Shown: one piece after another, positions 42,369 to 53,670 of the stretch
Layout: the number at the start of each line of letters is the position of its first letter
Numbering within the stretch: the stretch's first letter is position 1
From: an uncultured Bacteroidales bacterium
GTDB taxonomy: Bacteria; Bacteroidota; Bacteroidia; Bacteroidales; UBA932
Length of the DNA: 64,000 nt
Assembly (NCBI GenBank): GCA_944326265.1
Contig: CALVDE010000002.1
Location: forward strand, 186,001 to 250,000
Reading direction: 5' to 3'
Program-made: the position numbers and the translations under genes
The notes under the pieces: generated by a model
Seen by the model: only the letters and a program-made list of their open reading frames with translations
Database searches by the model: none
What the model was told of the DNA's origin: nothing

Positions 42369-44057
42369 TCAATACTCGAAGCTGCTGCCTCCGATGAACT
42401 CCCTCATCACGGAGGTCGGCGGTATGCAGTCTATCTCGTCCGGTGTCAATGGAGTAATGTAGGAAAGGAACTTGAGCAGCCGCACACTCTCGGAGTAAGC
42501 CTCAGACAGGGGCGGGATGCGCTCGAGCAGGGGCTCGGCATAGTAGCGGAGCAGGGGCAGCTCGAAGAGCAGGGCCGAGTTGAACATTGCATCGGCATTC
42601 TCCTGATAGGGGAAAATGTTCTTCTCCTCCCCGGCGCGGACACTCTTCCAACGGAGGATGGTGTCCTCGGGAGTAATGCCCCGGGTAAAATTGTCCCGGA
42701 CCATGCGGCGCAGCAGGCGGTTGTCCGCCGTCGAGATATAGTTGTTCTCGTCCACCGACAGAGAAGTCAGGGCGGAAGCGAAGACGCGGAAGACCTTCTC
42801 CCCGTCTATGTGCTTGGTCAGCTCGGGGTTCAGAGCGTGGATACCCTCCATGATCAGGATATCGCCCTCGCGCATCTGCATCCTGCGGCCGTCGAAGCGG
42901 CGGCACCCGTTCACGAAGTCGTACTTGGGCAGTTCCACCTCCTTACCGTCGAACAGGTCGTTGAGCTGGGCTCCGAGGAAGGGCAGATCGAGGGCGTAGA
43001 TGCTCTCGAAATCGTACTCGCCGGCAGCGTCCTTGGGAGTCTTGTCCCGGTCCAGAAAATAATCGTCCATGGCAATAACCAGAGGGCGGAGTCCCAGCAC
43101 CCGGCACTGCATGGCTATGCGCTTGGAGGTAGTGGTCTTGCCGCTGCTCGAAGGACCGGCTATCAGCACCAGCTTGACCGTATCGCGCTTATCGTAGATG
43201 CGGTCGGCTATCTGCGCGTACTTGCGCTCATGCAGGGCCTCGGCCACGGCTATCAGGTCCTTGGCCTCCCCGCGCCTGACGGCCTCGTTGACCGAGCCGA
43301 TACCGTGGGCTCCGAGGATGGAGCACCAGCGGGAGTTTTCCTTGAAGACGGAGCTGAGCTTGTCCTGGTACTTGTAGGGCGAGATGACCGAGGGGTCGGA
43401 GGCCGAAGGTGACTGGAGGCAGAAGCCGTCCCCATAAGGTATCAGGTCGAACACGTCTATCTCTCCGGTGCGTTCCAGCAGCGGGCCATAGAATGTGTCC
43501 GCATAGCCGTCCAGCCAGTACACCGACACGAAGAACTTCTCCATATCGGCCACCAGCGAGGCCTTCTCCGGCCGGCCGTTGTCGCGGAAGAGCCGGGCCG
43601 CCTCGTCATTGGTCATCTTCTTTTTCTCGAAAGGCAGGTCGGCGGCGATTATCTCCGCCATCCGCTTGCGGAGGGCACCCACCCTGTCCGCACCGGCCGA
43701 CTCGGTGACATAGACCCTGTCTCCTGTATCGCGGCGCAACTCGCCGTACAGGCCGTTAGGCAGGGTGTAGTCCAGAAAGAGACTGAGATCGGGAAACAAG
43801 TCCACCGCCGCCTTCTGCAGCACGAACGACAGGGAGCGGGAATAGGTCCTGCGCCCGTCCGGATGCGTGCAGTCCAGGAACTTGACGGTGTGCGGAGTAT
43901 ATATCGGGAAACTCAGTTCCTTGAGCATGTTGTCCACCAGCGCGGCCACCACCGGATACCTGCACCCGGTATCGATCTTCCGTGCCAGCTCGCCCGCCGT
44001 CGTCCCGGGAGCGCAGTCGTAAAAGCCCTGCAGGCTGTCGCAATATACCGTAATCAT
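42369..44057 (-). CDS. Nucleoside kinase with N-terminal TGS/ThrRS-like domains
   Basis: A 562-residue protein. The N-terminal part (about 1-260) resembles TGS and threonyl-tRNA synthetase second additional domains (PGTTAGELARKI). The C-terminal half is a uridine-kinase-like P-loop kinase: Walker A IAGPSSSGKTTTSKRI, LVIAMDDYFLDRDKTP, YDFESIYALDL and ILIMEGIHALNPEL. This fused architecture is common in Bacteroidota and Firmicutes, where it is annotated as nucleoside kinase. The substrate (uridine/cytidine or other) is unproven. Confidence 0.9.
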   Translation of the reverse strand: MITVYCDSLQGFYDCAPGTTAGELARKIDTGCRYPVVAALVDNMLKELSFPIYTPHTVKFLDCTHPDGRRTYSRSLSFVLQKAAVDLFPDLSLFLDYTLPNGLYGELRRDTGDRVYVTESAGADRVGALRKRMAEIIAADLPFEKKKMTNDEAARLFRDNGRPEKASLVADMEKFFVSVYWLDGYADTFYGPLLERTGEIDVFDLIPYGDGFCLQSPSASDPSVISPYKYQDKLSSVFKENSRWCSILGAHGIGSVNEAVRRGEAKDLIAVAEALHERKYAQIADRIYDKRDTVKLVLIAGPSSSGKTTTSKRIAMQCRVLGLRPLVIAMDDYFLDRDKTPKDAAGEYDFESIYALDLPFLGAQLNDLFDGKEVELPKYDFVNGCRRFDGRRMQMREGDILIMEGIHALNPELTKHIDGEKVFRVFASALTSLSVDENNYISTADNRLLRRMVRDNFTRGITPEDTILRWKSVRAGEEKNIFPYQENADAMFNSALLFELPLLRYYAEPLLERIPPLSEAYSESVRLLKFLSYITPLTPDEIDCIPPTSVMREFIGGSSFEY

Positions 44058-44077
44058 ATAATCTTCTTTCTTTTTCG

Positions 44078-44788
44078 TTACTCTTTTATTTTGTGAATAA
44101 GTTCGGAAACCGTAATGTCACGCATCAAGGTGAAACCAAACCATTTTTTGCCTAAATCCTTGATGGATGCTCCGACATGGTACACGTCATCGTCAATCAG
44201 CACGACCGAATGCTTGGCTTTTCGTATCAAATCGGACACGAAACGGTAAGCATCAAATACTTGCCCATCGTAAAATATACCCTGTACGGGTGGAACATCT
44301 GCATCCAATCGCTTGAAAACCTCATCAATGCGTTTGTCCGCCAGCTCCTGATGCCGTTTCATTTCCAGCTGATGATATTCTATCGTCTCAAGCCGTTGGA
44401 ACAACCGGGCATTCGTAACAACGAAACGGCGCATGGACACAAAGGCCCGCATAATACGGATATTCACATCCACAGCAGTCCGCGACTTCAAGACAGAACT
44501 GAGCATGGCGATACCTTGCTCGGTGAAAGCGTAAGGCAGTTTTCTTGCTCCCATTATAATCGAATTGGATGTCGCAAATTGCGACTTCCAATCTTCAAAC
44601 TCCTGCTTGTTCAATTGGAACATAAAGTCGTCCGGAAATCGCTCGGCATTGCGTTTCACTTGCTCATTCAGTCGCCGGGTCTCAACGCCATAGAGCATGG
44701 CCAAGTCTCTGTCGATCATGACTTGTTGGCCTCTGACCACCTGAATCATCGGCTGTATGTCAATAATTTCTGTTATTTCTCCCGCCAT
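44078..44788 (-). CDS. ORF6N-domain (KilA-N-type) DNA-binding protein, internally deleted
   Basis: A 236-residue protein. The ORF6N domain occupies about residues 10-105 (MIDRDLAMLYGVETRRLNEQ, RFPDDFMFQLNKQE, KLPYAFTEQGIAMLSSVL). A helical linker (about 106-165) follows. The C-terminal domain starts QGIFYDGQVFDAYRFVSDLI and then jumps from VVLID straight to DDVYHVGASIKDLGKKWFGF. In full-length relatives these two stretches are, as I recall, separated by some 50-60 residues, so an in-frame deletion has probably removed the core of that domain. Such proteins occur in phages and mobile elements. It sits between uvrA and the nucleoside kinase and has AT-richer codons. Confidence 0.82.
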   Translation of the reverse strand: MAGEITEIIDIQPMIQVVRGQQVMIDRDLAMLYGVETRRLNEQVKRNAERFPDDFMFQLNKQEFEDWKSQFATSNSIIMGARKLPYAFTEQGIAMLSSVLKSRTAVDVNIRIMRAFVSMRRFVVTNARLFQRLETIEYHQLEMKRHQELADKRIDEVFKRLDADVPPVQGIFYDGQVFDAYRFVSDLIRKAKHSVVLIDDDVYHVGASIKDLGKKWFGFTLMRDITVSELIHKIKE

Positions 44789-44805
44789 AATTCATATATC
44801 TTTCT

Positions 44806-47661
<2,856 letters not shown>

Positions 47662-47663
47662 GC

Positions 47664-48338
47664 CTATGCTTTCTGCTGCCGGTCTATCTCCCTGGCGATA
47701 ATATCCTCAAGGAAAGGATTGGTCATCTTCTCCCGTCCGATGTCGGTGGCGGGACCGTGACCGGGATATACCACTGTATCCACGGGCAGGGGCAGTATCT
47801 TGGTGCGGATGCTCTCACTGAGCAGGTCGAAGTCCCCGCCCGGGAGGTCGGTGCGTCCGATGCTGCCGCAGAAGAGGGTGTCGCCGGTGAAGACGTAACC
47901 GCCCTTCTCATCGTAAAAAAGCACCCCTCCGGCGGTGTGTCCGGGAGAGGCCAGCACCCTGAGCTGTATTGTCCCCACATTGATGATGTCCCCGTCCTTT
48001 ATGTCGCGGACATTGTCCTCCGAGGGCTGCCCGAACTCGTAGCCAAAGTAGCTGCCATAGGAGCTGGAGCGCCTGAGCTGAGGGATGTCGGCCGCCGCGA
48101 GGTATGTGGGTATGTTCCACTTCGAGGCCACGAAGGCATTGCCCATCACGTGGTCGAAATGGCCGTGGGTCTGGAGTATCATCCGGGGATGCAGATGCTT
48201 CTCCTCGATAAACTTCACCAGTCTGTCCTTCTCCGACTGCTTGATGCAGCCCGGGTCGATTATCGCGCACTCTCCCGCCTCATCGTAGAGCACGTAGCAG
48301 CAGGTGCGCAGGTCGTTGAAATAGAATGTCTGAATCAT
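47664..48338 (-). CDS. Metallo-beta-lactamase-fold hydrolase (glyoxalase II-like)
   Basis: A 224-residue MBL protein. The metal-binding motif is QTHGHFDHVMG (HxHxDH); further ligands are in SPGHTAGGVLF, FTGDTLFCGSIGRTD and VYPGHGPATDIG. Size and motifs fit the YcbL/glyoxalase II subgroup that cleaves thioesters, but the substrate is not determined. Its -7 box ends 4 nt before the ATG, so the mRNA should be leaderless. It is co-transcribed with uvrA. Confidence 0.92.
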   Translation of the reverse strand: MIQTFYFNDLRTCCYVLYDEAGECAIIDPGCIKQSEKDRLVKFIEEKHLHPRMILQTHGHFDHVMGNAFVASKWNIPTYLAAADIPQLRRSSSYGSYFGYEFGQPSEDNVRDIKDGDIINVGTIQLRVLASPGHTAGGVLFYDEKGGYVFTGDTLFCGSIGRTDLPGGDFDLLSESIRTKILPLPVDTVVYPGHGPATDIGREKMTNPFLEDIIAREIDRQQKA

Positions 48339-48342
48339 GTAG

Positions 48343-48350
48343 CAAAAATA
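48343..48350 (-). promoter_or_regulatory. -7 box of the MBL-uvrA operon
   Basis: Minus-strand TATTTTTG, perfect TAnnTTTG, 4 nt before the start codon. Confidence 0.6.
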
Positions 48351-48381
48351 GCAAGATTTACCGAATCTCGGCTATTTTGAC

Positions 48382-48389
48382 TAAATTTG
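48382..48389 (+). promoter_or_regulatory. -7 box of the AAA/nuclease-like gene
   Basis: TAAATTTG, perfect TAnnTTTG; TTTA sits 21-22 nt upstream at the -33 position. Divergent from the MBL box. Confidence 0.5.
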
Positions 48390-48410
48390 GAGTCGGAAAC
48401 GAAAACGCGC

Positions 48411-49985
48411 ATGACCATGGACACACAGCAGAGACTATACCCGGTAGGACGGCAGGACTTCGCCGAGATAAGGACAGAGGGCAACTTCTTGTATATCGAC
48501 AAGACGGAGTACGTCTACAGGATGACTCACTCCAGCGCCAAATTCATCTTCCTGAGCCGCCCGAGGAGGTTCGGCAAGTCGCTCCTCGTGTCCACACTGA
48601 AATATTACTTCCAGGGCAGGAAGGAGCTGTTTCAGGGGCTGGCCATATATGCTTTGGAAAAGAATTGGACTACATATCCGGTGCTGCACTTCGACATGAG
48701 CATCGCAAAGCACATGGAGAAAGAGCAGTTGGAGGCGGCATTGGGCAACCAGCTCTCGTGGCACGAGAAGGAATACGGAATAGTTCCCGAAGATAAAGAC
48801 TCCAACCTCAGGCTGAAAAATCTGATAGAGACCGCTTACAGACAGACCGGGCAGAGGGTTGTTATTCTGATTGACGAATACGACGCACCCCTGCTGGATG
48901 TGGTGCACGAGGATACGGCCCTGCCGGTGCTCCGCAACGTCATGCGCAACTTCTACAGCCCCCTCAAGGCCTGCGACCCGTACCTCAGGTTCGTCTTCAT
49001 GACCGGCATCACCAAATTCTCCCAGCTGAGCATCTTCAGCGAACTCAATAATATAGAGAACATCAGCATGCTGGAGCAGTACGCAGCCGTATGCGGCATC
49101 TCCGAGGAGGAAATGCTCACTCAGATGAGTCCGGACATCGACAGACTGGCCCAAAGACTGGAACTTAGCCGCGAGGAGACTCTGAACAAACTGAAATCCA
49201 AATACGACGGCTACCACTTCACCTGGCCCTCACCCGACATCTACAACCCGTTCAGTCTTCTCAGGGCCTTCGCCAATGCCAAGCTGGACTCCTACTGGTT
49301 CGGCAGCGGCACACCGACCTACCTGATAGAGATGATGAGAAAATTCCACGTCACACCCTCACGCATAGGAGGAAACTCAGCCCCTGCACCGGCGTTTGAT
49401 GCCCCGACGGAGAGAATGACGGAGATAACGCCGCTGCTCTACCAGAGCGGCTATATCACCATCAAGGCATACGACCGGGTAATTGACCTCTACACACTGG
49501 ATATTCCCAACAATGAAGTGCGCATAGGCCTGATGCGCTCCCTCCTGCCCTACTATGTCACCCCACCGTGCGCCACCGAGGCCTCAACCACCGTCGCCAG
49601 AATATACGGAGCCATCCTGAACGAGGACCTCGACAGCGCCCTCCGCCTCCTCCAGACCTTCCTCGGCACCGTCCCCTACACCGACAACACCGGTTACGAG
49701 GGCCACTGGCAGCAGATGCTCTACATCATCTTCTCCCTCCTCGGATACTACGTGGACGTGGAGGTCCGCACCCCGAAAGGCAGGGTAGACATGGTCATGC
49801 GCACCGCCTCTAAACTCTACTTAGTGGAGCTGAAGCTCGACGCCGGCGCGGATGCCGCCATGCAGCAGATAGACCTCAAGCAGTACCCTGAGCGCTTCGC
49901 CCTCTGCGGCCTGCCCGTCGTCAAGGTCGCGATCGACTTCGACCGGGAGACACACAATATCTCCGGCTGGAAAATTTCACAATAA
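48411..49985 (+). CDS. AAA-ATPase-like protein with C-terminal PD-(D/E)XK nuclease-like domain
   Basis: A 524-residue protein from ATG 48411 (ATG 48417 is equally possible; the TTG at 48387 overlaps the promoter). The N-terminal AAA_34-like domain has YPVGRQDFAEIR, a P-loop FLSRPRRFGKSLLVSTL and Walker B VVILIDEYDAPLLD. The C-terminal domain has the PD-(D/E)XK pattern GRVDMVMRTASKLYLVELKL, with D and ExK. This is a large Bacteroidota paralog family (DUF1703-type) of unknown function, often in variable regions. A defence or DNA-processing role is only a guess. Confidence 0.88.
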   Translation: MTMDTQQRLYPVGRQDFAEIRTEGNFLYIDKTEYVYRMTHSSAKFIFLSRPRRFGKSLLVSTLKYYFQGRKELFQGLAIYALEKNWTTYPVLHFDMSIAKHMEKEQLEAALGNQLSWHEKEYGIVPEDKDSNLRLKNLIETAYRQTGQRVVILIDEYDAPLLDVVHEDTALPVLRNVMRNFYSPLKACDPYLRFVFMTGITKFSQLSIFSELNNIENISMLEQYAAVCGISEEEMLTQMSPDIDRLAQRLELSREETLNKLKSKYDGYHFTWPSPDIYNPFSLLRAFANAKLDSYWFGSGTPTYLIEMMRKFHVTPSRIGGNSAPAPAFDAPTERMTEITPLLYQSGYITIKAYDRVIDLYTLDIPNNEVRIGLMRSLLPYYVTPPCATEASTTVARIYGAILNEDLDSALRLLQTFLGTVPYTDNTGYEGHWQQMLYIIFSLLGYYVDVEVRTPKGRVDMVMRTASKLYLVELKLDAGADAAMQQIDLKQYPERFALCGLPVVKVAIDFDRETHNISGWKISQ

Positions 49986-49991
49986 TTTCCT

Positions 49992-49999
49992 TACTTTTG
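49992..49999 (+). promoter_or_regulatory. -7 box of the deoxynucleoside kinase gene
   Basis: TACTTTTG, perfect TAnnTTTG, 27 nt before ATG 50027. Confidence 0.6.
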
Positions 50000-50026
50000 T
50001 ACAAAGAAAGATTAAGTCAAGAGAAT

Positions 50027-50641
50027 ATGCACATAGCGGTAGCAGGAAACATAGGCAGCGGCAAGACCACCCTGACAGGTCTGCTGGCCAGGCATTACGG
50101 ATGGGAGCCGCACTACGAGTCGGTGGACTTCAACCCCTATCTCGTGGATTTCTACAACGACATGCAGCGATGGTCGTTCAACCTCCAGGTGTACTTCCTC
50201 AACAAGAGGCTTGGAGACATTGTTGACTTCCAGAACTCCGGCAAGAACGTGATTCAGGACCGCACCATCTATGAGGACGCGATGATCTTCGCTCCGAATC
50301 TGCACGACATGGGGCTGATGGACTCCCGCGACTTCGACAACTACACCTCACTTTTCAGACTCATGCAGAAAATGGTCCGCTATCCCGATCTGCTCATATA
50401 TCTGCGCTCCTCCATCCCCAATCTTGTAGCGCAGATTCAGAAACGCGGCAGGGAGTATGAGAACAGCATACGCATCGACTACCTGAGCGGTCTCAACGAG
50501 AGATATGAGAAATGGATCGCGGACTACAAGGGAGAGTTGCTGGTCATCGACGTGGACACGTGTAAATTCGAGGACCGCAAAGAGGACTTCAGCTACATAG
50601 GCGACCAGATCGACGCCCGCCTGTTCGGCCTTTTCAAATAA
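50027..50641 (+). CDS. Deoxynucleoside kinase
   Basis: A 204-residue dNK-family kinase starting at ATG 50027 (MHIAVAGNIGSGKTTL carries the P-loop at the N terminus). Other motifs: the VIQDRTIYEDAMIF substrate/catalytic segment (DRT in place of DRS/ERS), LLIYLRSS and QKRGREYENSI lid arginines. It phosphorylates deoxyadenosine, deoxyguanosine or deoxycytidine in salvage; specificity is not readable from sequence. Convergent with the barrel-protein gene 8 bp downstream. Confidence 0.92.
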   Translation: MHIAVAGNIGSGKTTLTGLLARHYGWEPHYESVDFNPYLVDFYNDMQRWSFNLQVYFLNKRLGDIVDFQNSGKNVIQDRTIYEDAMIFAPNLHDMGLMDSRDFDNYTSLFRLMQKMVRYPDLLIYLRSSIPNLVAQIQKRGREYENSIRIDYLSGLNERYEKWIADYKGELLVIDVDTCKFEDRKEDFSYIGDQIDARLFGLFK

Positions 50642-50648
50642 GATTCAT

Positions 50649-51299
50649 TCAGATCTTTATCGAGAGCCCGACATTGACAAGCCCCCTGCATCCGAAACCC
50701 AGTTCAGCGAATCCTCCCAGAGTCTCACCATAACGGAATTTCACAGCCGTGATATGATAGGAAAATCCCAGACGGTCCTCTGCATCGGGAACCGTATAGC
50801 TGTCATTCTTGCGGATGACTGACTCGTCTTTCCAGCACACGCCCAGATACAGAGAGCCGGAGCACTCCATGGGTCCGGACTGCCAGTATGTGTAGGAAGC
50901 CGATAGATGCGCGCTGTAAGTACTGACTGAAGAACGGCATACGAACACTGGCCCGGGAAGTGGTGACATGTCGGAAGCCGTCACATACAGATCCGCGCTT
51001 CCGTAACCGTAACCGAAATCCACGCCTACCGACACCCTGGGATGAACATAGAACGCATATCCGAGGGCGGCTGTTCCCGAGAATTTATAATTGCGCGAGT
51101 CCCCCATATATCCGCCGGCCCGGTATTCGGACTGAAGTATAGTCGTGAGTTCTACGACAGAAGGAGTTCCGTACTGAACATACACCTCGCTGCGGGGAAA
51201 ATACTCCGAGTCCCTTACACGGTTCATCTGAGCATTGGAAACCGCAGCGGTAGTCAGGAGGACAAATACTGCGGACGATATGATTTTCAGGGCCTTCAT
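50649..51299 (-). CDS. Outer-membrane beta-barrel protein of unknown function
   Basis: A 216-residue protein with a signal peptide (about residues 1-23, ending SNAQ). Alternating aromatic/polar beta strands (AALGYAFYVHPRVSVGVDFG, YSAHLSASYTYW) end in a C-terminal strand LVNVGLSIKI, consistent with a small eight-stranded barrel. I do not recognise a named family. Its start overlaps the stop of the flippase-like gene (ATGA at 51296-51299), so it is part of the panC-panD operon. Confidence 0.7.
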   Translation of the reverse strand: MKALKIISSAVFVLLTTAAVSNAQMNRVRDSEYFPRSEVYVQYGTPSVVELTTILQSEYRAGGYMGDSRNYKFSGTAALGYAFYVHPRVSVGVDFGYGYGSADLYVTASDMSPLPGPVFVCRSSVSTYSAHLSASYTYWQSGPMECSGSLYLGVCWKDESVIRKNDSYTVPDAEDRLGFSYHITAVKFRYGETLGGFAELGFGCRGLVNVGLSIKI

Positions 51300-52324
51300 A
51301 ACTTATGTTCTTTCGGTTTTTCTTTCTTGTGTCTGGTAATATATATTGCCGCTAGGGACAGAGCCCCGCAAACAAGCATGGTCAGGGCCTGGCTCTCATG
51401 AGAAATAGTAGCAAAAATCACGCCCGATGTCTTCGGTATGGAATATATGGAGGCCATCGCCAGTGACAGGACAAAATGATAGGCACCTATGCCTCCCTGC
51501 ACCGGGACAATCCAGCCAAGGCCTCCGACCACCATGAGGAACAATGCGTCCGCCCAATTAAGTCCCGCCACCTGAGGAAAAGCCAGAATCGTCGTATAGC
51601 TCATCAGCCAGTAACAGAACCAGAGCAGCACCGTATACAGCAGGAACATCCACTTGCCCTTCATTTTCAAACCGGAAGCCAGACCGTTGAGAAGTCCCCT
51701 GACTATACCGGACATCTTATCGAAGAACCTATACCGGCGCAGGCGGTCCCTGTACCTGTATATCAGGATGCATCCGGCAACAGCAACGGCCAGGACCAAG
51801 CCCACGACCCACAGGATATTGAAAGAGAAAGAGTGTACGGCCGGCTGCCATACCTCGTCAGTCACAAACTGACGGAATGAGCTTTCTCCGGCAATCAGCA
51901 CCAGGAACAGAATAATCAGGTAGGAAATCATATCCCAGCTCCGTTCCAGGACCACCGTCCCGAGCACCGCCTCGAAAGAAGCCTTGCCCGTAGCGGATAT
52001 TACTCCGCATCTGGCAAGCTCACCGGCACGCGGCAGCGCGAAATTGGTCAGATAAGCGACAGTAACCCCGTCGTATGCCTCCCTTACGGTAATCGACGGA
52101 TTGAGCGGAAGCATCACAAGGCGCCATCTGAGTCCCCTTATAACGAATGCCAGGATACTGGCCGCCATGGAAACCAGGATCCATTGGAAACGGCAGCTTC
52201 TGATCCCGTTGATGAAATCCTCCCACTTGACTCCCCTGAAAGCGAAATAAAGCAGCACAAAAGCCAGCAGCAGCATCAGGACCCACTGCACGACTCTCTT
52301 TATCTGCCTGTTGAGCGGCATCAC
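51296..52324 (-). CDS. UPF0104 / lysylphosphatidylglycerol synthase TM-domain family protein
   Basis: A 342-residue inner-membrane protein with about eight membrane helices and the motifs [36 protein letters not shown] and [18 protein letters not shown], typical of the YbhN/AglD/MprF-flippase-like family. Members are suspected lipid or isoprenoid-linked substrate transporters. It overlaps panD by 4 bp and the barrel gene by 4 bp, making a tight operon with pantothenate genes; a functional link is not obvious. Confidence 0.87.
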   Translation of the reverse strand: MMPLNRQIKRVVQWVLMLLLAFVLLYFAFRGVKWEDFINGIRSCRFQWILVSMAASILAFVIRGLRWRLVMLPLNPSITVREAYDGVTVAYLTNFALPRAGELARCGVISATGKASFEAVLGTVVLERSWDMISYLIILFLVLIAGESSFRQFVTDEVWQPAVHSFSFNILWVVGLVLAVAVAGCILIYRYRDRLRRYRFFDKMSGIVRGLLNGLASGLKMKGKWMFLLYTVLLWFCYWLMSYTTILAFPQVAGLNWADALFLMVVGGLGWIVPVQGGIGAYHFVLSLAMASIYSIPKTSGVIFATISHESQALTMLVCGALSLAAIYITRHKKEKPKEHKL

Positions 52325-52674
52325 CCTACCAGTTTATTGGTTGCCGTATCCGGAAAGATCACTTTGGGACGCATAGTCCCGGCCTCCTCCGGAGTAACTA
52401 TCGCATAAGACATTATGATGACTATGTCGCCCTTGGCGAACAGATGCGCGGCGGCTCCGTTGAGCTCGATGCTTCCGCTGCCTTCCTCACCCGGAATGAC
52501 GTATGTCTCCACTCTGTTGCCGTTTGTAACATTGACTACCGAGACTTTCTCGCCCTCAAAAAGACCTGCCGCATGCATCAGGGCACTGTCCACGGTTATG
52601 CTGCCTATATAATCAAGATTGGCACGGGTGACAGTCACCCTGTGTATCTTGGATTTCAGAACTTCTATATACAT
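52321..52674 (-). CDS. panD: Aspartate 1-decarboxylase
   Basis: A 117-residue pyruvoyl enzyme producing beta-alanine from aspartate. [19 protein letters not shown] contains the self-cleavage site Gly24-Ser25; [20 protein letters not shown] is the conserved C-terminal core. Length matches the family. It lies 1 bp after panC and overlaps the flippase-like gene, so pantothenate precursors are made by adjacent genes. Confidence 0.97.
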   Translation of the reverse strand: MYIEVLKSKIHRVTVTRANLDYIGSITVDSALMHAAGLFEGEKVSVVNVTNGNRVETYVIPGEEGSGSIELNGAAAHLFAKGDIVIIMSYAIVTPEEAGTMRPKVIFPDTATNKLVG

Positions 52675-52675
52675 T

Positions 52676-53521
52676 CTATTTCAGTGCTATATTGTCTATC
52701 AAACGTACCTGGCCGGCATACACCGCACACGTGAGTCTCAAATGCTCAGCCTCATCCCAGTCCGTCACGGGACGCAAAGTTAATGAATTTATTATTTCCA
52801 CATACTCTGTCCTGAGTCCGGCATAACCGTCAATCATGGCCGTCACCTCACGCACGGCATCCTCTACCGGCATCTTGCCGACCATATCCACCGCCCTGCA
52901 TATCGACCTGTATATACCGGGAGCCGCAGCCCTCTGCCCGGGAGTGAGCAGGCTGTTGCGCGAGCTCAGAGCAAGCCCGTCGGCAGCACGCGCTATCGGA
53001 CAGCGGACTATGCTGACAGGATAGCGCAGAGCACGGACAAAATATTCCACGATAGCCAGCTGCTGGAAGTCCTTTTCCCCGAAGTAAGCCCTGTCCGGAC
53101 GCACTATGTCGAAGAGTCTTGTCACCACCTGGGCCATTCCGTTGAAATGACCGGGACGGCGCGGTCCCTCCCCGTACTTGTCGAGACCGCCGAGGTCGAA
53201 TACCTTTTTATTATAGTCTGTACCGGCAGGATACATCTCTGCAGCGGAAGGAGCGAACACGACCGATACTCCCAGAGGCTCCACGAATGCGCAGTCCTCC
53301 TCCACCTTGCGGGGATATGTATCAAAGTCATTCTTATTGTTGAACTGGGTAGGATTTACAAAATCAGAGACCACCACTGCCCCGCACTCGGAGACAGCCC
53401 TGCGGATCAAAGAAGCATGCCCCTCATGAAGGGCACCCATCGTAGGGACAAAACCGACAGTCTTGTCGCCCAACTGTTTACGGACGGATTCAAACTCCGC
53501 CAAAGTCTTTACTAGTTCCAT
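52676..53521 (-). CDS. panC: Pantoate--beta-alanine ligase
   Basis: A 281-residue enzyme joining pantoate and beta-alanine with ATP. ATG 53521 gives the conserved start; the frame to 53560 crosses the promoter. Motifs: [17 protein letters not shown] (HIGH-like), [48 protein letters not shown] and the KMSKS-like SSRNSLL. It heads the panC-panD operon. Confidence 0.97.
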   Translation of the reverse strand: MELVKTLAEFESVRKQLGDKTVGFVPTMGALHEGHASLIRRAVSECGAVVVSDFVNPTQFNNKNDFDTYPRKVEEDCAFVEPLGVSVVFAPSAAEMYPAGTDYNKKVFDLGGLDKYGEGPRRPGHFNGMAQVVTRLFDIVRPDRAYFGEKDFQQLAIVEYFVRALRYPVSIVRCPIARAADGLALSSRNSLLTPGQRAAAPGIYRSICRAVDMVGKMPVEDAVREVTAMIDGYAGLRTEYVEIINSLTLRPVTDWDEAEHLRLTCAVYAGQVRLIDNIALK

Positions 53522-53541
53522 TTTCAACTCAAAATTGGGAG

Positions 53542-53549
53542 CAAACATA
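53542..53549 (-). promoter_or_regulatory. -7 box of the panC operon
   Basis: Minus-strand TATGTTTG, perfect TAnnTTTG, 20 nt before the start codon. Confidence 0.6.
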
Positions 53550-53590
53550 CGCATTTTCAATGACTTTATTTCATTTAATAAGCAAAAAAT

Positions 53591-53621
53591 TTTGTCCTTT
53601 CCACAATTCGTTATAATTTTG
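53591..53621 (+). promoter_or_regulatory. Promoter of iorA-iorB
   Basis: -33 TTTG (53591-53594), 19-nt spacing, perfect -7 TAATTTTG (53614-53621). The leader is about 45 nt and AT-rich. Confidence 0.8.
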
Positions 53622-53670
53622 AAGCAAATCGAAGCTTTTACTTATAAATTGATAATAAAGCAGCAGTTTT

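Noticed and set aside
48411-49985. Calling the AAA/PD-(D/E)XK gene a defence system
   Set aside because: It is a widespread Bacteroidota paralog family without known function, standing alone here; evidence is insufficient.
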